Part shown: positions 15,599 to 24,253 of the stretch, one piece after another | How the letters are laid out: the number at the start of each line of letters is the position of its first letter | Numbering within the stretch: position 1 is the first letter of the stretch | Origin: Phycisphaeraceae bacterium | GTDB lineage: Bacteria > Planctomycetota > Phycisphaerae > Phycisphaerales > UBA1924 | Reading direction: 5' to 3' | Length of the DNA stretch: 35,286 nucleotides | Assembly (NCBI GenBank): GCA_019636625.1 | Contig: JAHBXE010000026.1 | Coordinates: 1 to 35,286 of the forward strand | Position numbers and translations under genes: made by a program | Notes under the pieces: generated by a model | The model's database searches: none | Told to the model about the DNA's origin: nothing | The model's input: only the letters and a program-made list of their open reading frames with translations

Positions 15599-17383
15599 AT
15601 GATGAACCACACCAAGGACATTCGGGCGTGTGCGGGCCGTGCGGGTCGCCTTCAAGCCCGCGGCCATCGAGGTTTCACGCTGCTGGAGATCCTCATCGCC
15701 GTCGCGGCCCTTGGCCTTATCGCTGTCGGCGTCGCCTCGATCTTCGATGCCACGGGCAAGACACTGGCCGCCGGCAAGCGTGTCAGCGCCTTCAATGCTT
15801 ACGCCAGCCTCATCGAGCAGCAGATCCGATCGGACATCTCGTCCATCGCGCCCGACAGCTTCATTGTCGTTCGCAACGAGTACGCCTCGGCCCAGGGCGG
15901 AGACTCCATCAATCCAAACCCCTCCGTCGGCAATCCGGATGCCGTCGCCCTGTTCGATGGTGATGAACGCCCGCGGCTTCGCCGCATCGACAGCCTTCAG
16001 TTCTTCGCCAAGGGCCAGTTCCAATCCGCCCGAGCCGCCCTCCATCCGGAGTACACGGCGGCCAGCGATTCGGCCCGCATCTACTACGGCCACGGTCAGC
16101 GCGGCCGGCAGCCAGTTGCGTTCAACCCGACCAACCCCTACTACCGCCCGGAACTCGATGGAAATCTGTGGAACAACCAGACAATCGACGCCGCTGCTCG
16201 GCTCGGCCTGGACAACGCCAACGTCGATCCTCCCAACCCGAACCGGTTCGCGTCGGAGTGGATCCTGCTCCGCCACGTAACGCTCCTTGCTCCACCCCGC
16301 AGCAGCCAGACGCTTCCCACCTCCACTGTCTTCGGATTCGCACCGACCAACGCCGCGCTTCGTGACAGCCAGATCCAGATCTCGCTCCAGCCCGCGGCGT
16401 CCGACTTGTTCCGCCGGCTGGCGGGGATCTATCCGGCGGCGCCCGTGCCGGCCGCGCTCCGCCCCGGCGCCAGGGCGTTCAGCAGCGGCCTGGTCGATAT
16501 CGCGGCGACCGACCTGTCCCGGGTCCGCACCGTCATCACGACCGCGAGTGTGTTCCCGCAAGGGGCCAACGTCCGCTTCTATATCCCCAACAGCAATGTG
16601 TCGCCGGATGAGCAGAACAACGCCGGAGCGGACGGCCAGTACCGAATCTTCGGTCAATCCCAGCCGCAGGACCCGGATGTGATCGCCCGGATGCAGGCAT
16701 GGATGGACGACTCCCTCCCCGCGAACCTGACGGCACAGCAGGGTGCCCAGCGCCAGCGAATCCGCTGCGAGTTCTCGCCCCGCAACTTCGTCGGCTCCCT
16801 CGACAGGAACCAATGGGCCAGCGACCTCGAGGCCGCGTATCGCGCCGCCGACCAGGTGATGCTGTCCTCATCGAACTTCCTCCCTCGCTGCACTGAGTTC
16901 ATCGTCGAGTGGTCCTTCGGCAACAGCTTCCCAACCGCGCCTGGCTCACCGGGCTATGTGGCCGGGCGCGCCGGCGAACTGATCTGGCACGGCATGGAGC
17001 GTCGCGTGAACGCCAACGTCGTCGCCTCGCCCTACGACAGCACCTCGGCGGTCCAGCAGCACCGCACCCGGTTCAGCACCATTTCGGGTGGTCAGGCCAC
17101 GTTCCTCACCGCGACCCGCCTCATCCACGGCGATCAATACGCCTCCGCGTTCCCCCCCCCCGGCGTTCCCTTGATGAGCTACTTCGGGTACTACAACCCC
17201 ATGTTCGATCCCGATGTGGACAACGACGGCAAACTCGAGAGCCCGGGCGACTCCGCATCGCCCACCATCCCCTGGGCCTGGCCAAAGCTGATCCGGGTCA
17301 CGCTGAGCCTGGCCGATCCCGCCGACCCCTCCGTCGAGCGGACGTTCCAGTTCATCTTCGATGTGCCGGAACGCGGCATCTGA
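15599..17383 (+). CDS. GspJ/PilW-like minor pseudopilin
   Basis: 594 residues. The ATG at 15599 is eight bases after the previous stop, and a second ATG follows directly. A long 26-residue leader rich in Arg ends HRG|FTLLEILIAVAALGLIAVGVASIF with Glu at +5. AYASLIEQQIRSDISSIAPDSF is the post-helix 'l..dl...' element of GspJ, and the C-terminal LIRVTLSLADP followed by RTFQFIFDVP is the typical end strand pair of GspJ/PilW. GspJ is usually about 200 residues. The middle third (about 120-480) is additional and unrecognised. Near residue 518 a run of ten C (17152-17161) encodes Pro-Pro-Pro. A slip there would replace the last 70 or so residues. A 15-bp gap leads to the giant GspK-like gene. Confidence 0.72.
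   Translation: MMNHTKDIRACAGRAGRLQARGHRGFTLLEILIAVAALGLIAVGVASIFDATGKTLAAGKRVSAFNAYASLIEQQIRSDISSIAPDSFIVVRNEYASAQGGDSINPNPSVGNPDAVALFDGDERPRLRRIDSLQFFAKGQFQSARAALHPEYTAASDSARIYYGHGQRGRQPVAFNPTNPYYRPELDGNLWNNQTIDAAARLGLDNANVDPPNPNRFASEWILLRHVTLLAPPRSSQTLPTSTVFGFAPTNAALRDSQIQISLQPAASDLFRRLAGIYPAAPVPAALRPGARAFSSGLVDIAATDLSRVRTVITTASVFPQGANVRFYIPNSNVSPDEQNNAGADGQYRIFGQSQPQDPDVIARMQAWMDDSLPANLTAQQGAQRQRIRCEFSPRNFVGSLDRNQWASDLEAAYRAADQVMLSSSNFLPRCTEFIVEWSFGNSFPTAPGSPGYVAGRAGELIWHGMERRVNANVVASPYDSTSAVQQHRTRFSTISGGQATFLTATRLIHGDQYASAFPPPGVPLMSYFGYYNPMFDPDVDNDGKLESPGDSASPTIPWAWPKLIRVTLSLADPADPSVERTFQFIFDVPERGI
17152..17161 (+). repeat. Homopolymer of ten C inside a pseudopilin gene
   Basis: Ten consecutive C bases occur in frame in the GspJ-like gene, encoding a Pro run (AFPPPGVP). 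Tracts of this length are known sites of slipped-strand mispairing in other bacteria. Here variation is only a possibility, and the tract is also a likely place for a base-count error. Confidence 0.85.
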
Positions 17384-17398
17384 CGTGGAGACCGCACG

Positions 17399-20300
17399 AT
17401 GAAGTTGCTGACCCGAACACGTGAGTTTCTCGCCCGTCCGACGGGAGCCGCCGCTGTCTCTCGGGCTGCCGGCGCCACTGCTTCCGTTCACGCGCGGCGG
17501 GGCACGGTGCTCGTCTTGATCCTCGGGGCCCTGGCCATCATCAGCATCGTCACGCTCCTCTACTTCACGGTCGGCCGGTCTGATACCCGCACCGCTGCCG
17601 CCACGCTGGACCGCAATCGGACGGAGCACACGGTTACGGCCATCGCGGACTACTTCAACGAGGTCGTCTCCCGCAGCACGTTCAGCACATTCGTGGACGG
17701 GAGCGATCCGGCGGCGACCCAGACCAACGGCCAGATCCTCATCCGCAAGATGTGGGATTATCCCTTCACCGACCCGACACGTCGCTCCATCATCGGCACC
17801 TCCCCCTCGGCAACGCAGCTCTCGCGTCGGTTCAACCCGACGGGAAGCTACGACGATGCGGCACCGGCGCGCGCCGATGATCGCCAGCCGTACCAGCCGT
17901 GGCTCAGTTCACTCCTGCCGACGGAACTTATTCGCTCCACGGGTTCCGGCTCCAACGTCCATCCGTTCAACACAGGGAAGGATTGGGGGCATATCTCAAA
18001 CTTTGCGCCGGATGGCGGCTTCGTCAACAAGTACAACCTGGCCCCGGTTGTCGGCGGCGTCCGGGTGAGCCGCTTCGATGCTCTCCCCGCGCGCCCGGTG
18101 AACAACTGGACGCCGCAGCCGCCGACCGCGACCACCTCTGAAATGCGCTGGGGCCTGACCCTGCTGGACCAAAATGGCCGCCCCGGCATCCCCGGCCAGC
18201 CGCAGGCCCTTCCCGGTGGTCTTGGGAACGCGGACCCCAACGTCCCCGCGCACTGGACGATGTGGCAGCAGCAGGCGTTCCGCTTGTCCAAGGCCGACCC
18301 GTTCCACGGCCCCGGCGACCCGCGCTACGCACCCTACCAGTGGGCCGATGCGGATGGCGACGGTTTCTTCGATTCGCGCTGGTTCGAGCTGGTGGATGCG
18401 TTCAACCCCGCCAGTCCATCACCGCTTCTTCCCCGCGACGATCGCTTCCGCTGGTTCATCGCCGCACGCGCCATCGATCTCTCCGGCCTGATCAACGTCA
18501 ACTCTGGTGTGGATCACCGTCTTCCCGCGGGCCAAGCCTCTGGTGCCCCCTTCTCTGCCTACACGCAGGTCACTCCTTTGGGCCTGTACCCGGAGGTTGA
18601 CCTCTACCGCATGCTGCGGATGAACGACTCGTTCCAGTACTTCGGCTTCGGCTACGACCGCATCCAGAACTATCCGCTGGCCAACAGCGAGTTCTATGGA
18701 ACGTATTACGACCTCAACAAGGCCCGCACGGTCGGTGAGTACGGCTACAACAGCCTGCGTCTCGCTCTTCGGCCCGAGAGCGTCACGGTTGTCACACCCG
18801 GCTTCAACCTCGTCACCGCCCCGGGCGGCGCCCTTGCCCCGATGACCGGCGACGCCCGCGCGCAACACTACCTCAAGTTCGGCGGTCAGCCTTCCGGCGG
18901 TTTCTTCACTTCCACGACCGACAAGCGCATTGCAGTGCCCGGCCGATTCGGCCTTGCGGATCTCGTCGAACTGCTTGAACGCCACGGCGTGAACAGCCCC
19001 GAAGTGCTCTCCCGGCTCGAGCAGGCGGTTGATGGTCAGTTGACGGCGGGCAACGGCGGCAACGCCAACGACGGTCGCATCGGCCCGCTTCGTTCCAACC
19101 GCACTCTCGCCGCTGAAATCGGCACCGCCGACGACGCCGAGAACGCCGGCCAAGGCAACGGCTTTGCCGACGATGACGCCTTTGCCCGCAAAGTCACCGA
19201 CGTGCGCCAGTTCCTCACGACCGAGTCCGGCGGCCGACAGGTCGTCTCCAATGTCGTGCCAACGCCCGGAACCAACACGCAAGTCGGCGTTCTCACGGCC
19301 AACGAGCTCCCGCTCGACGCCGTCGCGGCGGCGCAAAAGGCGGGCGCAACCACCAGCGCCGCCCGTGATCCTTCCGACCTCTTCACCGGCTACGCCACGG
19401 CCCTCGCGCCGTACACCTGGCGTTCCGGGCACTGGAGCTCGAACTACTCCCGCTTGCGGACGCTCAGCTACGGCAACAATCCCGAACTCGCGATCCGACT
19501 CGCCGCGCACCTGACGGCCAACTTCGGCGATTCGTACGACCGCGACCACTACTTCAGTGGCTACACCCTCCTGCTCGACCGCTCGCAGCGAGGCTCCCTG
19601 GCCAGCTCCCTGACCGCCTATCCATGGTGGACGACCCAGGCCGGCCGGCTCGACCTCACCGACGCCCGCCTCCCCGACTCCAGCCAGGGCGGCGTGGTCT
19701 CCACCGCCGCCGTCAACATCTTCGGTATCGAAGCCCAGCCGTTCATCACACAGGTCAGCATGATCGTGCTGTACACCGATGCCCCCACTTCCGCCGGCGG
19801 CGACGATGAGAACAGCGGCTCCGTCCCCGGCAACGAGCCCCCCATCACGATCCGCGGCACATTCTCGGGTTCAGGCGCGGGCGGCAGTGGTTCCCGACCC
19901 AACCCGGACTTCCTTGGCCAAGTTCTCGGTTTCCAGCTGACGAACCCCTTTGACATCCCCGTTGGCTTGACCACGGCCACGGATACATCCAACTACCAGA
20001 ACGCCGATGATTCCACGTTCAGCCACTTCTATCTCGAGTTCAACGGCGAGCTCTTCAAGCTCGCACGCGAGGGCGGCACGGGTATCGAGGGCGTCGTCCT
20101 CCGGCCGGGCGAGACCAGGACGTTCTACGTTCTGAGCAATGACCTGGCCGACATGCAAGCCCGCGCCGTCGCCGCGGCGGGCACGGGCAATATCCCGACG
20201 GACGCGGTGGAACGGTTCATCGACAACCAACTCGCCGTGCCCGCGTTCCCGGGCCAGTACACCTACAGCGGCGACACTGTCGCCGGGGGCACCCGCGTCA

Positions 20301-22324
20301 AGCCGATCCGCCTTCGCCGGATGAACCCGCTCACGGGCGCTTCAATCGCAGGCGGGGCGGGCGATCTCCTCGCGGGTACCGATGATCAGGCCAAACGCCG
20401 CGTCTATCTGTGGCGCACGCCGGAACCCGGCGCCCAGAGTGCTCGCCCGGGCCGCGAACGCCACATGCTCGCCGATCGCCTCTTTGATCCCGGAACAACG
20501 GGATCAACATCGCCCACGCTCGACCGCATGATCCCCGCGAGCGCTTCGCCCCGAATCTCGGGAACGGAAGCGGGCCCTGAGTCCAACTCGAATCCCCCGC
20601 CGGCCAGCGCCCTCGACAACACGGGCTTCACGATTGCCCTGTGGGGAACGGTCAAGCGGGCCGACAACCCCGTGAATACGCCCTTGGGTGCGATTCCCGC
20701 CTACTGCCTGGAAGCCCGCTGGCCCTCGACCAATCTCCGCAACTTCGCCGACACGGACGGCGCCAATCCCGCGAGCCTCAACCGCTCCGACTTCACGGGC
20801 AACCCCGCCAACGCGGATGTAACGATCGCCAGCTTCTTTACCCGGCTCATGATCGGCCCGGCTGGACCTACGCGTCTTCCACCGGCGAACAACCCAGGCC
20901 TCTTCCCCGGCGTCTTCATCACCGCCGACGGTACCTACGCCACCATGACCGCCCCGGCCCACTTGAAGCGCCACCCCCCGCACACGATCGGCACCAACGG
21001 CAACGGCCGCACATTCGCCGATCCCAACAACGCTTCCAACAATCTCTACCCGCGCATCCCCCTCGACAACAACCGATTCGAGGGCACGCTTGGGGTTCAG
21101 CCCCCAGCCCCCCGAGTCTCCACGCTCCGCTTGGCGGACCTGCTCCTCCCGCTTGCCGTTGGACCCGAGTTCGATCCCGGCCCATCGCCGCCGGCCATCG
21201 TGCCCGGACAGTCCATTCCCACGAGCCGTTGCCTTACCCTCAGCGAGGCTCTCGCTCTCAGCCTGAACTACAGCAACCCCCCGCCAACGGGTGACACCTT
21301 CAGCATTTACCACAAGATCGGCTCCACGGATGTTGTCTCTGCCGCCGAACCGAGCAACGGTGCGGTGGACCGTGGACAGTTGAACATCCGCCGATTCGCC
21401 CCCTTCGAGGACTTCAACACGAACCTCACCTTCGAACCCACGGGTGGAGGCGGGTCGGACTTCGCCCGCTGGCCCGGTATTCCTCTGGCCCTCAACATCC
21501 TCAACACCTTCCGTTCGTTCGATCCCCAGTTCACGGGCCTGACCAAGAGCACGCCCGGCCAGATCAACGTCAACACCGCGGCCGTCCCTGTTCTGCGCAC
21601 CCTGCCCCTGCTCAATCCCACGACCGATACCTCCTCGCTGCCCGGCTACGCGGGCTCCGAGTGGCAGACGTATCTCTCCCTGTCCGGCGCAAACGCCGGC
21701 AACCCGCCTTTGCCGGGCACGGACACGGATATCGCCGCGGCCATCCGTGCCTACCGCGACAAGACCCGCGAAGCCCCCATGGACGACCCGGGGAGCGCGG
21801 CCATCTTTGAGGACGCGGCGATCGACCCGTTCGCCAGCTTCGGCTCCGACGGTCGATTCCTGACCACCCGGGTGCCCGCCATCCGTGAGACGCCAGGCAT
21901 CGGCTCCCTCGGCGAGCTGATGGCGATCACCGCCCCGCCCAGCACGCAGCTCAGCCGCCTCCGCGCTACGGACCGCATCGACATGCTCGGGCACGATACC
22001 CGGCGAAGCGGCACGCTCGGCACCCTCTCCGTCCCCGTGCGGAACTCCTCCAACAATAAGGATGTGGATGAGGTCTCGGACGACTACGGCGAGCAGCTTC
22101 TCATCGCGCAGAGCCTCATGAACAGCGTGAACGTTCGCAGCGATATCTTTGCCGTCTGGTTCGTCGTCGAGGGCTACCAGAAGTCCGACACGGAGAACCT
22201 CGGCGTCAACGATCCCCTCGTCCCCTCGATCGCCAAGCGGTTCCTTCTGGTTCTCGACCGCAGCAACGTCACCCGCGCCGGCGAGAAGGCACGGGTCCTC
22301 CTCTTCAAGGAACTGCCCATGTAG
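17399..22324 (+). CDS. Giant GspK-like minor pseudopilin (1641 residues)
   Basis: ATG at 17399, 15 bases after the previous stop. Residues 1-35 are a leader ending HARRG, then TVLVLILGALAIISIVTLLYF, a class III-like signal without Glu at +5. GspK is the known pseudopilin lacking that Glu. The large exported part has DADGDGFFDSRW near residue 317 and SGLINVNSG near 361. Late in the protein, TPGQINVNTAAVPVLRTLP near 1388 matches the 'iNvNtA...L..l' helix-hairpin element of GspK. IAAAIRAYRD, then ETPGIGSLGELMAI (the 'f.sv.eL' element), and SDIFAVWFVVEG near the end complete the GspK pattern. GspK is normally about 300-350 residues, so this is about five times larger. In classical systems GspK caps the pseudopilus tip with GspI and GspJ. 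Being last in a G-H-I-J-K order supports the same role. The intervening 1000 residues are unrecognised. Confidence 0.8.
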   Translation: MKLLTRTREFLARPTGAAAVSRAAGATASVHARRGTVLVLILGALAIISIVTLLYFTVGRSDTRTAAATLDRNRTEHTVTAIADYFNEVVSRSTFSTFVDGSDPAATQTNGQILIRKMWDYPFTDPTRRSIIGTSPSATQLSRRFNPTGSYDDAAPARADDRQPYQPWLSSLLPTELIRSTGSGSNVHPFNTGKDWGHISNFAPDGGFVNKYNLAPVVGGVRVSRFDALPARPVNNWTPQPPTATTSEMRWGLTLLDQNGRPGIPGQPQALPGGLGNADPNVPAHWTMWQQQAFRLSKADPFHGPGDPRYAPYQWADADGDGFFDSRWFELVDAFNPASPSPLLPRDDRFRWFIAARAIDLSGLINVNSGVDHRLPAGQASGAPFSAYTQVTPLGLYPEVDLYRMLRMNDSFQYFGFGYDRIQNYPLANSEFYGTYYDLNKARTVGEYGYNSLRLALRPESVTVVTPGFNLVTAPGGALAPMTGDARAQHYLKFGGQPSGGFFTSTTDKRIAVPGRFGLADLVELLERHGVNSPEVLSRLEQAVDGQLTAGNGGNANDGRIGPLRSNRTLAAEIGTADDAENAGQGNGFADDDAFARKVTDVRQFLTTESGGRQVVSNVVPTPGTNTQVGVLTANELPLDAVAAAQKAGATTSAARDPSDLFTGYATALAPYTWRSGHWSSNYSRLRTLSYGNNPELAIRLAAHLTANFGDSYDRDHYFSGYTLLLDRSQRGSLASSLTAYPWWTTQAGRLDLTDARLPDSSQGGVVSTAAVNIFGIEAQPFITQVSMIVLYTDAPTSAGGDDENSGSVPGNEPPITIRGTFSGSGAGGSGSRPNPDFLGQVLGFQLTNPFDIPVGLTTATDTSNYQNADDSTFSHFYLEFNGELFKLAREGGTGIEGVVLRPGETRTFYVLSNDLADMQARAVAAAGTGNIPTDAVERFIDNQLAVPAFPGQYTYSGDTVAGGTRVKPIRLRRMNPLTGASIAGGAGDLLAGTDDQAKRRVYLWRTPEPGAQSARPGRERHMLADRLFDPGTTGSTSPTLDRMIPASASPRISGTEAGPESNSNPPPASALDNTGFTIALWGTVKRADNPVNTPLGAIPAYCLEARWPSTNLRNFADTDGANPASLNRSDFTGNPANADVTIASFFTRLMIGPAGPTRLPPANNPGLFPGVFITADGTYATMTAPAHLKRHPPHTIGTNGNGRTFADPNNASNNLYPRIPLDNNRFEGTLGVQPPAPRVSTLRLADLLLPLAVGPEFDPGPSPPAIVPGQSIPTSRCLTLSEALALSLNYSNPPPTGDTFSIYHKIGSTDVVSAAEPSNGAVDRGQLNIRRFAPFEDFNTNLTFEPTGGGGSDFARWPGIPLALNILNTFRSFDPQFTGLTKSTPGQINVNTAAVPVLRTLPLLNPTTDTSSLPGYAGSEWQTYLSLSGANAGNPPLPGTDTDIAAAIRAYRDKTREAPMDDPGSAAIFEDAAIDPFASFGSDGRFLTTRVPAIRETPGIGSLGELMAITAPPSTQLSRLRATDRIDMLGHDTRRSGTLGTLSVPVRNSSNNKDVDEVSDDYGEQLLIAQSLMNSVNVRSDIFAVWFVVEGYQKSDTENLGVNDPLVPSIAKRFLLVLDRSNVTRAGEKARVLLFKELPM

Positions 22325-22334
22325 GGATCAAGCC

Positions 22335-22382
22335 GTGAAACCGGGCACATCCCGCGAGGGATGAGCGGAGACCCGGTTGCAC
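22335..22382 (+). ncRNA. Candidate structured RNA element in the 3' UTR of the secretion operon
   Basis: An 11-bp outer stem (GTGAAACCGGG, 22335-22345, with CCCGGTTGCAC, 22372-22382, one mismatch) encloses a 2-by-8 asymmetric internal loop and an inner 6-bp stem (CATCCC/GGGATG) capped by a GCGA tetraloop, a GNRA type. It starts ten bases after the stop codon and is followed by a separate terminator. I do not recognise it as a known riboswitch or sRNA family. The fold is read by eye. Confidence 0.45.
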
Positions 22383-22387
22383 TCATG

Positions 22388-22432
22388 CCGCCGGCGAGTA
22401 TGGACCCGGACCCTGCTCGTCGGCGGTTTTTT
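22388..22432 (+). terminator. Intrinsic terminator of the secretion operon
   Basis: CCGCCGGCGAG (22388-22398) pairs with CTCGTCGGCGG (22416-22426) with one G-U pair over 11 bp, followed at once by six T. It insulates the operon from the tRNA-Pro gene 55 bases downstream. Confidence 0.88.
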
Positions 22433-22486
22433 CTCGCACCGCCTCTCCCCACCTGCCGATGCAATCCGTCCCTACGATCACATGCC

Positions 22487-22560
22487 CAGGGTGTAGCTCA
22501 GCTTGGTAGAGCGTCTGGTTTGGGTCCAGAAGGCCGGAGGTTCAAATCCTCTCACCCTGA
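22487..22560 (+). tRNA. tRNA-Pro, anticodon TGG
   Basis: A complete 74-base cloverleaf. The acceptor stem is CAGGGTG with CACCCTG, and the D stem is GCTC/GAGC. The anticodon stem TCTGG/CCAGA encloses TTTGGGT with anticodon TGG. The T stem GGAGG/CCTCT encloses TTCAAAT, one G-T pair included, and the discriminator base is A. CCA is not encoded. The last 19 bases overlap the convergent purK coding end. Confidence 0.95.
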
Positions 22561-23660
22561 TTCGCCGCGAGGACCAGCCCCCGAAGCGCTTCCAGCGGTC
22601 CGGCCAGCTCCGAGGCCGACGATGCCACGATCGTGGCGTGCCCGATCTTGCGACCCGGTCTTGGTTCCTTCCCGTACAGGTGAACTTTGGCGCCCAGGCG
22701 GAGCATGTCATCCGCCGCCGGCGCCCTACCAATGATGTTCACCATGGCGCAGTGCCCCAGCGGCTCTACAGACCCCAGCGGCAATCCCGTCACCGCGCGG
22801 ATGTGGTTCTCGAACTGGCTTGTGCGGCAACCTTCGATGGTCCAGTGCCCCGTGTTGTGGACCCGGGGCGCCATTTCATTGGCCAGCAATCCATCGCCGG
22901 TGTCAAAGAACTCGACCGCCAGCGTGCCGACGTAGTCCAAGTGGTCCAGGATGGCGGCCACATGGCGATGTGCCTGCTCCGCCGCGGCAGATGACGCACC
23001 GGGCGATGGAGCGAGCGTGCATCGGAGGATGCCCTCATGGTGGGTGTTCTCGCAGATGGGGTAGATGACGGTCGTCCCGTCCCGTCCTCGGGTGGCGATG
23101 GCCGAGAGCTCACGCTCAAAGGCCACCAGCGATTCGAGAATCAGGTTGCACCCGCCCAAGCGAGCGGCGGCGGCCGCGGCTTCGGGCACGCCGCGGACCA
23201 CGGCCTGGCCCTTGCCGTCATACCCCAACCGGCGCGTCTTCAAGACGGCGGGCAGGCCCGTCTTCGCAATCGCGGATGCGAGATCATCGACGGAATCCAC
23301 CGGGGCAAAGCGAGGAGTTGGAATGCCGAGCGACGCGAACAGCGCTTTCTCCGCCATGCGGTCCTGCGATACCTCCAGGGCGCGCGGCGGCGGATACACG
23401 GGTCTCGACTCAGCCATATGCATCGCCGCACCGACGGGCACGTTCTCAAACTCGTACGTGACAACGTCGCAACCGGCGGCGAAGGCATCCAGCGCCGCCA
23501 GGTCATCGAAGCGGCCGTTGACGTAAGGAGCAAGCTGCGCCGCAGGAGGCAACGATTCAGGCGGCGCCGTGTCGTAGAACCGGAACGTGTGACCGAGGGG
23601 GTAGCCCGCGAGGGCGAGCATGCGGCCGAGCTGGCCCGCGCCGAGCACGCCGATGTTCAC
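22542..23660 (-). CDS. purK: N5-carboxyaminoimidazole ribonucleotide synthase
   Basis: 372 residues, GTG start at 23660 overlapping the purE stop (GTGA). PurK uses ATP and bicarbonate to carboxylate aminoimidazole ribonucleotide to N5-CAIR in purine synthesis. It is an ATP-grasp enzyme. Visible features are [21 protein letters not shown] at the N-terminus, then [11 protein letters not shown], and the ATP-grasp stretch [15 protein letters not shown] with [15 protein letters not shown]. Next come [46 protein letters not shown] and the C-terminal [15 protein letters not shown]. All are at their usual places and the length is normal. The coding end runs 19 bases into the tRNA-Pro gene on the other strand, so the last six codons and the stop are constrained by tRNA structure. 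Confidence 0.96.
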   Translation of the reverse strand: MNIGVLGAGQLGRMLALAGYPLGHTFRFYDTAPPESLPPAAQLAPYVNGRFDDLAALDAFAAGCDVVTYEFENVPVGAAMHMAESRPVYPPPRALEVSQDRMAEKALFASLGIPTPRFAPVDSVDDLASAIAKTGLPAVLKTRRLGYDGKGQAVVRGVPEAAAAAARLGGCNLILESLVAFERELSAIATRGRDGTTVIYPICENTHHEGILRCTLAPSPGASSAAAEQAHRHVAAILDHLDYVGTLAVEFFDTGDGLLANEMAPRVHNTGHWTIEGCRTSQFENHIRAVTGLPLGSVEPLGHCAMVNIIGRAPAADDMLRLGAKVHLYGKEPRPGRKIGHATIVASSASELAGPLEALRGLVLAANQGERI

Positions 23661-24184
23661 GCCTGCCCTCCAGCGCGTGGCGCATGCCCAGAGCGCGGGT
23701 CGGGGTTGTCAAGAACTTTCTGGGTCTGGGCGGCTCGGAAGGCCCGGACCGCCTCGCGGTACCGGGGGTGCTTGCCGCCGATAATTGTGGCGGCCAGAAT
23801 CGCCGCGTTGATGGCCCCCGCCTTCCCGATCGCCAATGTTCCCACGGGAATGCCGCTGGGCATCTGGACGATGGACAGAAGCGAGTCCAACCCCTTGAGC
23901 GCTGCCGACTCCACGGGAACACCAAGGACCGGAAGAACCGTCTTGGAGGCCGCCATCCCCGGCAGGTGGGCCGCCCCGCCCGCCCCCGCGATAAGAACCT
24001 CGATCCCACGCGACTCCGCGGCGGCGGCAAAGTCCATCAACAGGTCCGGCGTCCGGTGCGCCGAGACGACGCGGGTTTCATACGGAACCCCGAGGGAATC
24101 GAGGGTTGCTGCGGCGTGGGACATGGTGTCCCAATCCGATGATGAACCCATGATGATGGCCACGAGCGGGGCAGTGGATTGCAC
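23657..24184 (-). CDS. purE: N5-carboxyaminoimidazole ribonucleotide mutase
   Basis: 175 residues, GTG start at 24184. PurE class I converts N5-CAIR to CAIR, the next step after PurK, with which it overlaps by four bases in a two-gene operon. The family signature is clear: [24 protein letters not shown] with the catalytic-site His, [50 protein letters not shown]. The extra 20 C-terminal residues after the last helix are unremarkable. No Shine-Dalgarno is evident before the GTG. The motif position relative to the N-terminus fits other PurE proteins, so I keep this start. Confidence 0.96.
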   Translation of the reverse strand: MQSTAPLVAIIMGSSSDWDTMSHAAATLDSLGVPYETRVVSAHRTPDLLMDFAAAAESRGIEVLIAGAGGAAHLPGMAASKTVLPVLGVPVESAALKGLDSLLSIVQMPSGIPVGTLAIGKAGAINAAILAATIIGGKHPRYREAVRAFRAAQTQKVLDNPDPRSGHAPRAGGQA

Positions 24185-24253
24185 GGCAAGAGAATAGTGG
24201 GAGTTGCGATCAAAGGCGAGCCGAGGGACCGGTAGGAAGTCACCGGAATGCCG

